From assembly GCA_947166305.1 (NCBI GenBank), contig CAMVDV010000003.1, forward strand, positions 44,635 through 108,634: DNA of 64,000 bases, read 5' to 3'. The notes under the pieces were generated by a model. That model did no database searches and was not told the origin of the DNA. It saw only the letters and a program-made list of their open reading frames with translations. Below are positions 35,120 to 44,197 of this stretch, one piece after another. The stretch's first letter is position 1; each line of letters opens with the position of its first letter. Made by a program: the position numbers and the translations under genes. The DNA is from an uncultured Prevotellaceae bacterium (GTDB lineage Bacteria; Bacteroidota; Bacteroidia; Bacteroidales; Bacteroidaceae).

Positions 35120-38100
35120 ATGAAAAAAAGATTCTACTCATCCGTGCTTGCCATGATGCTATGCATGGCAGGCACAGCGGCTTGGGCACTCGACCAAGTC
35201 GACGGCGTCTATCAGATTGGTACAGCCCAAGACCTGAAAGACTTTGCCGCACTCGCCGATGTAGCAGAGGCCGATGCCAAGCTGACAGCCGACATCGACA
35301 TGAACGGCAGCGGCTGGATCAGCATCGAAGAGTACAACGGAACGTTCGACGGCGCAGGCTTCGCCATCAACAATCTGGGCACACCCTTCATCGACTACAC
35401 CTCCGGAGGCGCAGTCATCAAGAACCTGACCCTCGGCGGTAAAGCCATCGACGAGAACAAACTGAACACCGCAGCCTTCGTCAACGAGTCAGAAGGCACC
35501 ATCACCTTCGAGAACTGCGTCAACAAGACCGACGTATCGAACCTTGCCAACCGCGCAGCAGGCTTCCTGGCCCTCTCGAACAAAGGCGAGGCAACGTTCA
35601 TCAACTGCGTCAACGAAGCAGCCATCACGCAGGGCAACAGCAGCACCAACGGCGAGATGGCCGGCGGCCTCCTCGGCTTCAACCTCGGCGGCAAGCTCAC
35701 CATGACCGGTTGCATCAACAAGGGCGCCATCACAGCCAACCACGGCGCAGGCGGACTCATTGCACAGATCAACGTCTCCGGCAGCGAGAACAACAAGCTG
35801 ACCAACTGCGTCAACTTCGGCAAAGTCAGCTCCAGCATCTTCAACGAACGCGTGGGCAGCATGGTAGGCTTCTACTGGGCCTCAGGCATCACGTACAGAA
35901 ACTGCTGGAACATCGGCGAGGTGGACGACAGCCGCAGCTTTGCAGGCAGCAGAGGAGGCGGCGGCAGCGACGACGTACAGAACTGCTACGACGTGAACAA
36001 CCCTGCCACAGGCATCACGCAGATCACCATGGACCAGGTGGAAAGCGGCGAACTCTGCTACCTCATCAACAAGGGAGCCAACGCCACCGTCTTCTATCAG
36101 ACACTCGGCACAGACGAATACCCCGTACTCGACAGCACACACGGCATCGTCTACATCAAGGGCAGCTACAAGTGCGACGGCGTCACGCCAAAGGACGGCG
36201 GCCAACCGGAGTACACCAACTCTGCCTCCGACTCCAGCGTCGACCCCCACAACTTTGTGGACGGCATCTGCACAGTATGTAACCAGTACAATCCCGACCT
36301 CATCGTCGACGGTGTCTTCCAGATCAGCAATGCCACACAGCTCTGCTGGTACTCCAACCATGTCAACACCGTAAACAACAAGGCCAAGGCAGCCCTGACT
36401 GCCGACATCGACATGAGCTCCGTGGATAACTTCACCCCCATCGGCCTCTTCCGCGATGGCAACGTAGAGGGTACCGGACTTCCACAAGTCAACATCCAGT
36501 ACCACGGCACGTTCGACGGCCAGGGACACGTCATCAAGAACCTCACCATCAAGGACGAAGGCTACTACGAAACAGCACTCTTCAGCCGTACCCCCGATGA
36601 TGCCATCATCAAGAACCTCGGCATCGTCAACGCCAACATCTCGTCTGTCCGCAGCAGCCGCGTGGCTGTGCTCGTCGGCTGGATGGGTGTCCCCACCATC
36701 GAGAACGTTTATGCTACAGGTGAATTCACCATCACCGCAGGCGGAGGAGAGACGACAAAGACCCTCATAGCTGAGTCCTGGAACGCCAACGGCGTCAAGA
36801 ACTGCTGGACAGTCTGCGATGCTATCACAGGCGACCACGGCAACGGCACAAACAACTATGCAGCCGTCACCGAAGAAGACATGGAAAGCGGTAAGCTTTG
36901 CTACGACATCAATCAGGGTGCAGGCAAGAACATCTACTATCAGACCCTTGGCACCGATGCTTATCCCAACCTCGATAGCACACACAGCATCGTCTACATC
37001 AAGGGACACTATCTCTGCGATGGCAAGACTCCTGCCTCGGGAGGCGAACCAGAGTTCTCTAACAATGCTTCCGACTCGCAGGTGGACAACCATACCTTCG
37101 TAGACGACAACACTCATCCCGTCTGCAAAGTATGCGGACTCATCAACGAAACTTATGCCATCGAGAAGGACGAGGAAGAATTCTATCAGATAGGTTCGGC
37201 CAACGACCTCGTTTGGTTCTCGGCTTTCGTCAACCAGAAGAACAACACCGAAGCCAAGGGCAAACTGACTGCCGACATTGATATGACTGAGGTGGAGAAC
37301 TTCATTCCCATCGGACTCTTCGCCGACGATATGTCGGCCGGCGGAGTGCGCATCCAGTACCGTGGCACGTTCGACGGCCAGGGACACGTCATCAGCAACC
37401 TCACCATCAACGACGAGAAGAAACACGAGACTGGTCTCTTCAGCCGTCTGGCTTGGGGTGCAAGCGCTGTCGTTCGCAAACTCGGCATTGTCAACGCAAA
37501 CATCACCAGCACACACCCCTATGGTCGTACTGGTGTCATCTGCGGTATCACAGGCTCCAACTGTCTCATCGAGAACTGCTACGTTACTGGTGAGGTCACA
37601 ATCGTTACGCCCGAAGGCACAAACGAATGGGGTGCCATCACAGGCGGCGGTTCTGCTGGCACCATACGCAACTGCTGGACAGACTTCGAGCGCGTCAGCG
37701 GAGGTGGAAACGTAGTCAATTGCTATCCTGCAGCCACTTACGAAGAGATGTCGAGCGGTGAACTTACATGGAAACTCAACGAAGAGAGCTTCCTCGACGC
37801 CGTTTGGTATCAGACCATCGACCAGGATGAACACCCCGTGCTCGACCCGACTCATGGTCTCGTCTACATGGGTGACGGCCAACTGTCTTCAGCCTACGAC
37901 GAGGCATCCTACCTCGAGTTACGCGACTTCATCACCACTCAGGAGTTCAACTACTGCGACACCGTCGTCGCCTATCAGGATTCTATCGATGCATACCGCG
38001 CCGAGGTGCAGGCAATGACTACCATTGAGACTCGCGACGAGTTCGTGGAGGCCTACAGGGCCAGCCTTAAGGCTAAGGCAGCCGTGAAGGAGAGCGAGGC

Positions 38101-40270
38101 AGCATACCTTTCTTATATAGAAGTATGCAAGAGCATCGTTGCCGAACTGGAGACGAATACCACTCACAACGAAGACCGCGATGTCCTCGAGGCTTACCTC
38201 GACGAGGAGAATGCTGAGGAGCCGGGCGAACACCCCAACGGCAACTACGGCTACATCATCAGCACTCACACTCTCTCCAACGAGGAGATTGCTGCCGAGA
38301 TTGAGTATGTCAAGGGTCTCATGAACCGTGTGCTCCTGTCCGACCCCGAGCCCGGTACGGACATGACCATGCTCCTGCAGAACCCGCAGTTTGCTGAGGA
38401 CTGGACGGGATGGACCACCGATGGCAATGCAAGCATGGCCGTAGGCGGCGTGCGCGAAGTGATGAGCGTGGCTCGCGGCCTGCAAGGCAACTTCGAAGTG
38501 AAGCAGACGATCGAAGGCATCCCCAACGGTATCTACGAAGTGCGCGTCAACGGTCTGTCGGCACGTGCTGACAACGACGTCTATAGCAAGCTCTACTACG
38601 GCGAAGTCTTTGCCGAAGAGAACATCAACTACCTGATGCTCTCCTCTGAGGAAATTCTCCTCGTCGATGATGCTGAGGACGGCGTGAACTGCGACCTCTC
38701 CGGTAGCGCTCCCGACATACTCTATTACGACGAGAACACCGGCGAGGAAGGCTACATCCCCGTTTCGCTCAGAGGTGCATCCTATGCCTTCAACAGCGGA
38801 CGCTACCTGAACCGTGCGGCTGTCACCGTTACCGACGGCAGCATCACCCTCGGCGTTCGTGGCCGCGTCTTCAACCTCAAGGAGAACTGGGTGCCCTTCA
38901 GCAACGTACGCCTCATCTACCTCGGACAGGCAGACGATGCTGCTGATGCCCTCACCGACGTGCTCGACGGCTACGTGGCACGCGCTACCGTGATCCGCGA
39001 CTTCACGGCTGAGTCGGGCGACTTCAACCATACTCCCAACATCTACTGCGAAATCCACGACCGTCTGGCCGAAGCCATCGACGAGAGCGAGGCTGCCGAG
39101 ACGGGAGAAGAGAAGATGGAACTCGTGGACCGCTTCTCCGAACTCTTCAAGGAAGTTTATGAGAGCCGCATGGCCTACATCACGCTTGGTGCAGCCTGCG
39201 ACAAGCTCGACGTCATCACCACTGCCCTCTTCCAGGAAGGCGCCATCGACGAGGCAGAAAGAGACCGCCTCTACGATATCAGCGGGGGAGGATGGGTCTC
39301 ATTCTTGGACGGTGACCTCGATGCAGAAAGTGCCATCGCGAAAGCTGAAGAAATCTTCAAGCTCGCAGGCATCCCCGTTCAGGACGAGGACGGCACCTAT
39401 CAGATCGGTACGGCTCAGGAGCTGACCAACTTCTCCTTCATCGTCAACAGCGGAGAGAGCAGTGCTAACGGCGTACTCACAGCCGACATCGACATGAGCT
39501 CTGTTGCCAACTTCACTCCCATCGGCCTCTTCGCCGACGACACCTCTGCCGGCGGAGTGCGCATCCAGTACCGTGGCACGTTCGACGGTCAGGGTCACGT
39601 CATCAGCAACCTCACCATCAACGACACGAAGCTCCACGAGACCGGTCTCTTCAGCCGTCTGGCTTGGGGCGCAGGCGCTGTGGTTCGCAACCTCGGCGTA
39701 GTCAATGCCAGCATCACCAGCACGCACCCCTATGGCCGTGCAGGCGTCATCTGCGGCATCACGGGCTACCAGTGCGTCATCGAGAACTGCTACGTCACCG
39801 GCAACGTCACAGTGACTGTTCCTGAAGGCCAAACTGAATGGGGCGGCATCACAGGCGGTGGCTCCGCAGGCACCATCCGTAACTGCTGGACAAGCTTCGA
39901 GCGCGTCAGCGGAGGCGGCACAGTTGTCAACTGCTTCGCACAGCCCAGTGCCCAGTGGCTCGAGAGCGGCGAGCTCTGCTTCCGCATCAATGCCGGCGCA
40001 GGCGAGACGATTTTCTACCAGACCCTCGCCACCGATCCCTATCCCGTGCTCAGCAAGACCTCTCTCAAGGTTTACAGAGACAAGGATGGCAACTTCACCA
40101 ACGTCGATCCCGACGGCATCAACGACATCATGGCCGAGGAGACCGTGGCACCAGCCATCGATGGTATCTTCGACATGAGCGGCCGCAAGGTGGCTGCCAA
40201 GGCTTCTCAGCTCGGTAACCTGCCTAAGGGACTCTACATCGTCCGCGGCAAGAAGGTGCTCGTGAAGTAA
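35120..40270 (+). CDS. Giant GLUG-repeat surface protein B
   Basis: A 1716-residue exported paralogue of the protein at 30015 (signal peptide MKKRFYSSVLAMMLCMAGTAAWA). GLUG modules start near residues 28, 393, 678 and 1422, with CTVCNQYNP and CKVCGLINE at module borders. Unlike protein A it has an insertion of about 500 residues (920-1420) made of a helical, FIVAR-like region (YRAEVQAMTTIETRDEFVEAY), a jelly-roll-like domain (NPQFAEDWTGWTTDGNAS, VNGLSARADNDVYSKLYYG) and another helical stretch. The end is the shared tail FDMSGRKVAAKASQLGN ... LYIVRGKKVLVK. A DNA stretch of roughly 150-200 bp is nearly identical in three places (about 32640, 37310 and 39510), so recombination between modules is likely. 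Confidence 0.82.
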   Translation: MKKRFYSSVLAMMLCMAGTAAWALDQVDGVYQIGTAQDLKDFAALADVAEADAKLTADIDMNGSGWISIEEYNGTFDGAGFAINNLGTPFIDYTSGGAVIKNLTLGGKAIDENKLNTAAFVNESEGTITFENCVNKTDVSNLANRAAGFLALSNKGEATFINCVNEAAITQGNSSTNGEMAGGLLGFNLGGKLTMTGCINKGAITANHGAGGLIAQINVSGSENNKLTNCVNFGKVSSSIFNERVGSMVGFYWASGITYRNCWNIGEVDDSRSFAGSRGGGGSDDVQNCYDVNNPATGITQITMDQVESGELCYLINKGANATVFYQTLGTDEYPVLDSTHGIVYIKGSYKCDGVTPKDGGQPEYTNSASDSSVDPHNFVDGICTVCNQYNPDLIVDGVFQISNATQLCWYSNHVNTVNNKAKAALTADIDMSSVDNFTPIGLFRDGNVEGTGLPQVNIQYHGTFDGQGHVIKNLTIKDEGYYETALFSRTPDDAIIKNLGIVNANISSVRSSRVAVLVGWMGVPTIENVYATGEFTITAGGGETTKTLIAESWNANGVKNCWTVCDAITGDHGNGTNNYAAVTEEDMESGKLCYDINQGAGKNIYYQTLGTDAYPNLDSTHSIVYIKGHYLCDGKTPASGGEPEFSNNASDSQVDNHTFVDDNTHPVCKVCGLINETYAIEKDEEEFYQIGSANDLVWFSAFVNQKNNTEAKGKLTADIDMTEVENFIPIGLFADDMSAGGVRIQYRGTFDGQGHVISNLTINDEKKHETGLFSRLAWGASAVVRKLGIVNANITSTHPYGRTGVICGITGSNCLIENCYVTGEVTIVTPEGTNEWGAITGGGSAGTIRNCWTDFERVSGGGNVVNCYPAATYEEMSSGELTWKLNEESFLDAVWYQTIDQDEHPVLDPTHGLVYMGDGQLSSAYDEASYLELRDFITTQEFNYCDTVVAYQDSIDAYRAEVQAMTTIETRDEFVEAYRASLKAKAAVKESEAAYLSYIEVCKSIVAELETNTTHNEDRDVLEAYLDEENAEEPGEHPNGNYGYIISTHTLSNEEIAAEIEYVKGLMNRVLLSDPEPGTDMTMLLQNPQFAEDWTGWTTDGNASMAVGGVREVMSVARGLQGNFEVKQTIEGIPNGIYEVRVNGLSARADNDVYSKLYYGEVFAEENINYLMLSSEEILLVDDAEDGVNCDLSGSAPDILYYDENTGEEGYIPVSLRGASYAFNSGRYLNRAAVTVTDGSITLGVRGRVFNLKENWVPFSNVRLIYLGQADDAADALTDVLDGYVARATVIRDFTAESGDFNHTPNIYCEIHDRLAEAIDESEAAETGEEKMELVDRFSELFKEVYESRMAYITLGAACDKLDVITTALFQEGAIDEAERDRLYDISGGGWVSFLDGDLDAESAIAKAEEIFKLAGIPVQDEDGTYQIGTAQELTNFSFIVNSGESSANGVLTADIDMSSVANFTPIGLFADDTSAGGVRIQYRGTFDGQGHVISNLTINDTKLHETGLFSRLAWGAGAVVRNLGVVNASITSTHPYGRAGVICGITGYQCVIENCYVTGNVTVTVPEGQTEWGGITGGGSAGTIRNCWTSFERVSGGGTVVNCFAQPSAQWLESGELCFRINAGAGETIFYQTLATDPYPVLSKTSLKVYRDKDGNFTNVDPDGINDIMAEETVAPAIDGIFDMSGRKVAAKASQLGNLPKGLYIVRGKKVLVK

Positions 40271-40302
40271 ACAATCCCCTCAGCCTCTGGCTGACTCTCG
40301 CA

Positions 40303-40350
40303 GAAGCGGCACGCCGTCCACACAGCAGGACGACGTGCCGCTTCCTTTTT
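40303..40350 (+). terminator. Terminator after GLUG protein B
   Basis: GAAGCGGCACG (40303-40313) pairs perfectly with CGTGCCGCTTC (40334-40344), with an inner CGTCC/GGACG stem, and is followed by CTTTTT. Confidence 0.85.
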
Positions 40351-40451
40351 CATGATGCCATAGACACGGAAGGGAACGACTATGGCAACCGAACCTAAGA
40401 GCCGGCCGCGATGAAGAGTCAGGCCCGAGATGTGGCAAGGCCCGTCTCCCA

Positions 40452-40591
40452 TGTAGGGACGCGCCGTGGCGCGTCCGCCAGCCGCAGGACATTCTCCTCC
40501 GCCATGCCCTCGCTGCGTCCACCAGCCGCGGAACATTCTCCTCTGCCGTGCCTTCGCTGTGGACACGGACGCGCCACGGCGCGTCCCTACA
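40452..40591. mobile_element. MITE-like element with 26-bp terminal inverted repeats
   Basis: Perfect 26-bp inverted repeats (40452-40477 and 40566-40591) containing GGACGCGCCGTGGCGCGTCC enclose two 44-bp direct repeats (40472-40515 and 40516-40559; 44 is twice 22). The whole is about 140 bp with no open frame. Single end units occur at 29469 and 51073. No transposase is in the window, so movement in trans would be required. Confidence 0.7.
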
Positions 40592-40658
40592 AGGCGGGGG
40601 CGACATCTCATTGGCCTTGCAGGTCGCCTTTAGCGGACAGCAATGATCAGAAACATCC

Positions 40659-40724
40659 CTGCGGCCTTGTGCCAATAAGGACACTGCCTTACTGCCGTAA
40701 GGGCGTTGCCTTACTGCCGTAACC
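40659..40724. repeat. 22-bp tandem array, 3 units
   Basis: Units start at 40659, 40681 and 40703 with TTGCCTTACTGCCGTAA or close variants. It lies upstream of the promoter at 40766. Confidence 0.85.
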
Positions 40725-40765
40725 CTGCACGATGTCGCGGGGCGAGGCAGTTTTCGCGCCGATTT

Positions 40766-40797
40766 CTTGCGAAGGTGGACAGAAAACACTATCTTTG
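40766..40797 (+). promoter_or_regulatory. Promoter for the beta-helix gene
   Basis: CTTG (40766-40769), a 20-nt spacer and TATCTTTG (40790-40797), 23 nt before the ATG at 40821. Confidence 0.6.
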
Positions 40798-40820
40798 CAC
40801 CAACACAAAACCCTCTGCCC

Positions 40821-42020
40821 ATGAAACGGCTCCTCATCTTCCTTCTCCTGCTTCCCTGCCTCGCTTGCCGCGCCCAGGGCTGGACTTCCATTCAGAAAGT
40901 CGGCGTGCTGCCCACGAACACTGCCGAACAGAACCGCCGGAACCTGCAATTGGCCATCGACCGCATGAGTCCCTTGGGCGGTGTGCTCTTCGTGGAACCC
41001 ACCGAGGGCGGTTATCCCATGGCGGGAGGGCTCGTCCTGAGGCGCAACGTCACCTTGATGGGTGCCCACGGACCCACGGGGCGAGGCACCGCGCTGCCCG
41101 ACCGTAGCGGACCAACCGGCTCGCTCTTCGTCATCACCGACAGGGAGAAGCCCTTCCTCACCGTGGAGTCCGCCACACAAGTGCGAGGCCTGCAGTTCTA
41201 CTACCCCGAGCAGTCGTGGCGCGACGCACAGGCTGTCCCCTACCCTCCCACCATCCGCGCCGCTGAGGACCAGCGCGTGCTCGGCGTCACACTCAGCTGT
41301 CTCTCGTTCTACGGCGAGTGGATGGCCATGGACTTCCGTGCCAAGGCGCCACACTACGTTGAGCAAATCCTCTGCGAGCACTGCTATGGCTACCCGCTCA
41401 GCGGAGAGTTCATCGCCATCAACCGTTGCTACGACGTCCCACGCATCCTCCATTGCCACGTCAACCCCGCCAATATGCGCGAGTTCGGCAGAGAGTTCAG
41501 TCCGCAAGCCATCGACGCTGTGGTCCGACGAAAGGCATATTCCTACTGGATCGACTTCACCGACAACGCTGTCCTCATGGACCTCTTCTGCTTTGGCAAC
41601 TACGGAGGCATCTACATGGGCCGGGAGAGCTACGGACAGCTCACGAGCTTCAACTTCGACTGCGTCACCGTTGGCATCCACAAGCTTGGCTCCAACTGGA
41701 AGAACCGCAACTGGCAGATAGCGCAAGGGAGCATCATTGCCAACACCGGCGAGCGGCTGGAGGACCTTCACCCCGTGCTCATCGAGGGCCTCGGACACAC
41801 GTCGCTGTCGAACGTCGAGTGCTTCTCCGGCCCCAACCATGCCCTCACGACGCTCGATGCCTCCTGGGATTTCCTCACCGTCCGCGGCGAGGCCAGCGTC
41901 TTCCTCTCGGGCTGCCGTATGCAAGGCTATCAGGCTCCGTCGCCCATCAACGCCTCGCCGCAGGCCAAGGTGCGCGCCGTGGGCTGCTTCGACAAGGACG
42001 GCAAGCTCATCGAACTGTAG
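40821..42020 (+). CDS. Exported beta-helix (pectate lyase-like) protein
   Basis: A 399-residue protein with a signal peptide (MKRLLIFLLLLPCLACRAQG). The first part resembles pectate-lyase-3 type N-termini: NTAEQNRRNLQLAIDRMSPLGGVLFVEP, then GYPMAGGLVLRRNVTLMG, a glycine-rich turn and repeated short strands (VRGLQFYYPEQSW, VLGVTLSCLSFYG, VEQILCEHCYGYP, ILHCHVNPAN, VLMDLFCFGNYGG), which suggests a right-handed beta-helix. Catalytic residues cannot be assigned. The cleavage site includes a Cys (LAC), so lipidation is possible. The start at 40821 follows the promoter by 23 nt; an upstream in-frame start would lie inside the promoter. Confidence 0.6.
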   Translation: MKRLLIFLLLLPCLACRAQGWTSIQKVGVLPTNTAEQNRRNLQLAIDRMSPLGGVLFVEPTEGGYPMAGGLVLRRNVTLMGAHGPTGRGTALPDRSGPTGSLFVITDREKPFLTVESATQVRGLQFYYPEQSWRDAQAVPYPPTIRAAEDQRVLGVTLSCLSFYGEWMAMDFRAKAPHYVEQILCEHCYGYPLSGEFIAINRCYDVPRILHCHVNPANMREFGREFSPQAIDAVVRRKAYSYWIDFTDNAVLMDLFCFGNYGGIYMGRESYGQLTSFNFDCVTVGIHKLGSNWKNRNWQIAQGSIIANTGERLEDLHPVLIEGLGHTSLSNVECFSGPNHALTTLDASWDFLTVRGEASVFLSGCRMQGYQAPSPINASPQAKVRAVGCFDKDGKLIEL

Positions 42021-42081
42021 TATTGAAGTTTTTTCGCCTTCCCTACTTGACATTTCGCCACGTCGTGCGTTATATAAGCAA

Positions 42082-42612
42082 ATGACACCGACGGAATTCG
42101 AGCACACGCTGCTTCAGACACGCCCCAAGATGATGGCCACAGCCATGCGCTTCTTCCACGACAAGGAAGATGCCGAGGACGTGGTGCAGGAGGTCTGTAT
42201 GCGAATGCTCGAACGCGGTTGGCGCGAAGGCGACAGCACAGAAGCCCTGCTCATCAAAGCCACGAAGAACCTCTGCGTCAGCATCTGGCGGAGGCAGAAA
42301 GCCCTCTCTCCGCTCTCCCCCTGCGGGAGTGCATCAGAGTCGGCAGGAATTTCTTCCATAGCGCTCTCCCAAAAGGGAAGCGGGGAGGAGGCTGATGCTC
42401 CGCTCCTTCGGCAAGAACAACAGGAACAGCTGGAGCAGGCCATCGCCGGGCTGCCGCCCTCCGAGCAAAGGTTCATCCGCATGAAGAGCGAAGAACTGAG
42501 CATCGAGGAGATGGCACAGCAGGCCGGCGTCTCGAAGCGCACGGCAAGCACCATGCTCTGGCAAGCCAAAAAGCGATTACTCACTTTCCTAAAGATAAAC
42601 AACGATGATTGA
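42082..42612 (+). CDS. ECF RNA polymerase sigma factor
   Basis: A 176-residue sigma-70 family factor. Region 2 is MATAMRFFHDKEDAEDVVQEVCMRML (residues 13-38). Region 4 is LPPSEQRFIRMKSEELSIEEMAQQAGVSKRTASTMLWQAKKRLL (about 127-171), with a helix-turn-helix for the -33 box. The linker between them (about residues 74-103) is encoded by a palindromic element, so the factor is slightly longer than usual. The stop overlaps the next gene by 8 bp; that gene has the size and layout of a small anti-sigma or regulator, and a lipoprotein follows. The trio probably senses an envelope signal. Confidence 0.88.
   Translation: MTPTEFEHTLLQTRPKMMATAMRFFHDKEDAEDVVQEVCMRMLERGWREGDSTEALLIKATKNLCVSIWRRQKALSPLSPCGSASESAGISSIALSQKGSGEEADAPLLRQEQQEQLEQAIAGLPPSEQRFIRMKSEELSIEEMAQQAGVSKRTASTMLWQAKKRLLTFLKINNDD
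42303..42391. repeat. Twin-hairpin palindromic element in the ECF sigma gene (copy 6)
   Basis: A diverged copy: CTCTCCGCTCTCC at the left pairs partly with GGGAAGCGGGGAGG at the right, with CTCCCCCTGCGGGAG between. It is read as ALSPLSPCGSASESAG, similar in style to the copy in the sigma fusion gene. Confidence 0.7.
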
Positions 42613-42967
42613 TAAGCATCTGATTCAGCAGGCTGCCGACGACATCGACCTCTTCGAGGCCGACCTCACCGAAGAGTTCGAGCAGCTGGTCAAGCCGCGT
42701 CGCACGGTTCGCCTCTGGCCGATGGCTGCCGCAGCCTGCGCCGCATTACTGCTACTCGTAGACCCTTCCAAACCTCCCCTTAAAGGGGAGGCTTACCATG
42801 CTGCCTCCTCACTTGAGTTCTCCCCCTTTAAGGGGGAGCCAGATGGGGTCTGGGGATGGGGAGAATCTTCTTTGGAAGCCCAGCTCGCACACCAGCAAGA
42901 GATAAAGGAAAAGGGCGAAAGGCTTGCCGCCTACGTCCGGGAATATACAACAGCCAATAAACAATAA
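42605..42967 (+). CDS. Small membrane protein, putative anti-sigma regulator
   Basis: A 120-residue protein. Residues 1-33 are acidic and helical (DDIDLFEADLTEEFEQLV) and would face the cytoplasm. A single membrane segment covers about 37-51 (WPMAAAACAALLLLV). Residues 52-82 are encoded by a palindromic element, and the C-terminus is a charged helix (AQLAHQQEIKEKGERLAAYV). The position directly after and overlapping an ECF sigma gene suggests an anti-sigma factor, but no standard anti-sigma motif is visible. The repeat has replaced what would normally be the first periplasmic residues. Confidence 0.65.
   Translation: MIDKHLIQQAADDIDLFEADLTEEFEQLVKPRRTVRLWPMAAAACAALLLLVDPSKPPLKGEAYHAASSLEFSPFKGEPDGVWGWGESSLEAQLAHQQEIKEKGERLAAYVREYTTANKQ
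42760..42851. repeat. Twin-hairpin palindromic element in the anti-sigma-like gene (copy 7)
   Basis: AGACCC (42760) and GGGTCT (ending 42851) enclose CCTCCCCTTAAAGGGGAGG and CTCCCCCTTTAAGGGGGAG; at 92 bp it has the same length as copy 5. It is translated in a different frame from copies 1 and 5 (KPPLKGEAYHAAS). Confidence 0.9.
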
Positions 42968-42977
42968 GACACACACT

Positions 42978-43973
42978 ATGAAACGCATCTACATTATTAT
43001 ATATATAGGGCTCGTCGCCCTCAGCCTTGCATCGTGCAACGGGCAGAAGCCCGACAGACAGATTGAGTCCGTGGGCGAACTGATGGACAGCCTGATAGAG
43101 AGAGGCGATCAGGTGTATCGCTACATCATCTGCAGTGGCGACTCCACTTACCAGGACGAACGTTGGTTCCACTACTTCTTTAAGGAGAAAGACAGCAATG
43201 TGCATCAGAGCAGCCTCCTCTTCTTGGCTGACAAGACGCCCGCCCTGCTCGACAAACTTTGCAGGGAAGCCGAGAAGAGCTATCGCTACTGGGAAGGCGA
43301 CTCGCTCGACTACAGCATCACCATGCACTCCAAGCCTCTGGAACTGCTCAGCTTCAAGTGGTTTAAGAACAAGCAACAGGAGGAAATCGTTAGCCTCAGT
43401 CATACAACAATGAAGTATGCCAAGCATCTGTCGGCTCCCTGCGACCCCACGCCTATACAGGCCGTCCTGCAGAAGTTCCTTGCCGAACAGAAGAATGTGA
43501 CGACCTACGACATCTGCTACGAATGGGACGAAGGCGTGCCCTTCACCGACTTCAAGAACGAACAGCTCATCCTTCGATACAAAGGCACTGGCGCAGACTC
43601 ATTGGCTGCGGCAAAGATTACAGGCACGCTCTACGCCATTTCCATCAAAAGAGAAGGCCGCAGCGAAGAACTGTCGGCAGAACTTAACAAGCGCATGACG
43701 GCACTGATTACCGAACGCCCCATCAAGGGAGCTGCCTTGGCATCGTTCTATCCCGGAGGGAAGTGGAAGTTTTATTGTATGCAAGCCTTCAGAATCTTTG
43801 ATAGGCAAAGACGTCGGAAACTTTATGACCTGAAAGTTCAAGTGTTCAGCGAAACGCTCTATATCCTTGAACTCAATTCTGCCGATGCACCACGTTCTGC
43901 CGTCCCATGCAACTGGTGGGCCGTGAAGCGCATCCACAACGACAAGGTCTTCTACATGAATCTGGAGCAGTAG
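42978..43973 (+). CDS. Predicted lipoprotein of the sigma operon
   Basis: A 331-residue protein with a lipobox (LASC) at the end of its signal peptide (MKRIYIIIYIGLVALSLASC). The rest is soluble, with no recognised domain: a first helical region (VGELMDSLIERGDQVYRY), a middle alpha/beta part (YDICYEWDEGVPFTDF) and a C-terminal part with paired strands. It starts 10 bp after the anti-sigma-like gene, so the three genes 42082-43973 form one operon. The start at 42978 is preferred because upstream in-frame codons overlap the previous gene and would break the signal peptide. Confidence 0.7.
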   Translation: MKRIYIIIYIGLVALSLASCNGQKPDRQIESVGELMDSLIERGDQVYRYIICSGDSTYQDERWFHYFFKEKDSNVHQSSLLFLADKTPALLDKLCREAEKSYRYWEGDSLDYSITMHSKPLELLSFKWFKNKQQEEIVSLSHTTMKYAKHLSAPCDPTPIQAVLQKFLAEQKNVTTYDICYEWDEGVPFTDFKNEQLILRYKGTGADSLAAAKITGTLYAISIKREGRSEELSAELNKRMTALITERPIKGAALASFYPGGKWKFYCMQAFRIFDRQRRRKLYDLKVQVFSETLYILELNSADAPRSAVPCNWWAVKRIHNDKVFYMNLEQ

Positions 43974-44078
43974 CCGGCAAACGCCGCCTGCGACGTTCAC
44001 CATCATCGCACGCGACGTTCACCTTCGCCGCACGCGGAGTTTGCCATCGCCGCACGCGACGTTTGCAACCCTCCTGCA
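43969..44078. repeat. 22-bp tandem array, 5 units, across a stop codon
   Basis: Units start at 43969, 43991, 44013, 44035 and 44057. Units 2-4 carry CGACGTTCACC and CATCGCCGCACG types. The lipoprotein stop TAG (43971-43973) lies within the first unit. Confidence 0.9.
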
Positions 44079-44113
44079 GAGAAAGCCTTTCCGCAGAATT
44101 TTCTGCCGTCGAT

Positions 44114-44144
44114 TTTGTACTTTGAATTAAATGTCGTAACTTTG
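44114..44144 (+). promoter_or_regulatory. Promoter for gpmI
   Basis: TTTG (44114-44117), 19 nt and TAACTTTG (44137-44144), a full consensus match, 53 nt before the ATG. Confidence 0.8.
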
Positions 44145-44197
44145 CAGCCCGTAAGATAACAGGCTACAGAAAACGACTAAACACTAAATAGAAAACA

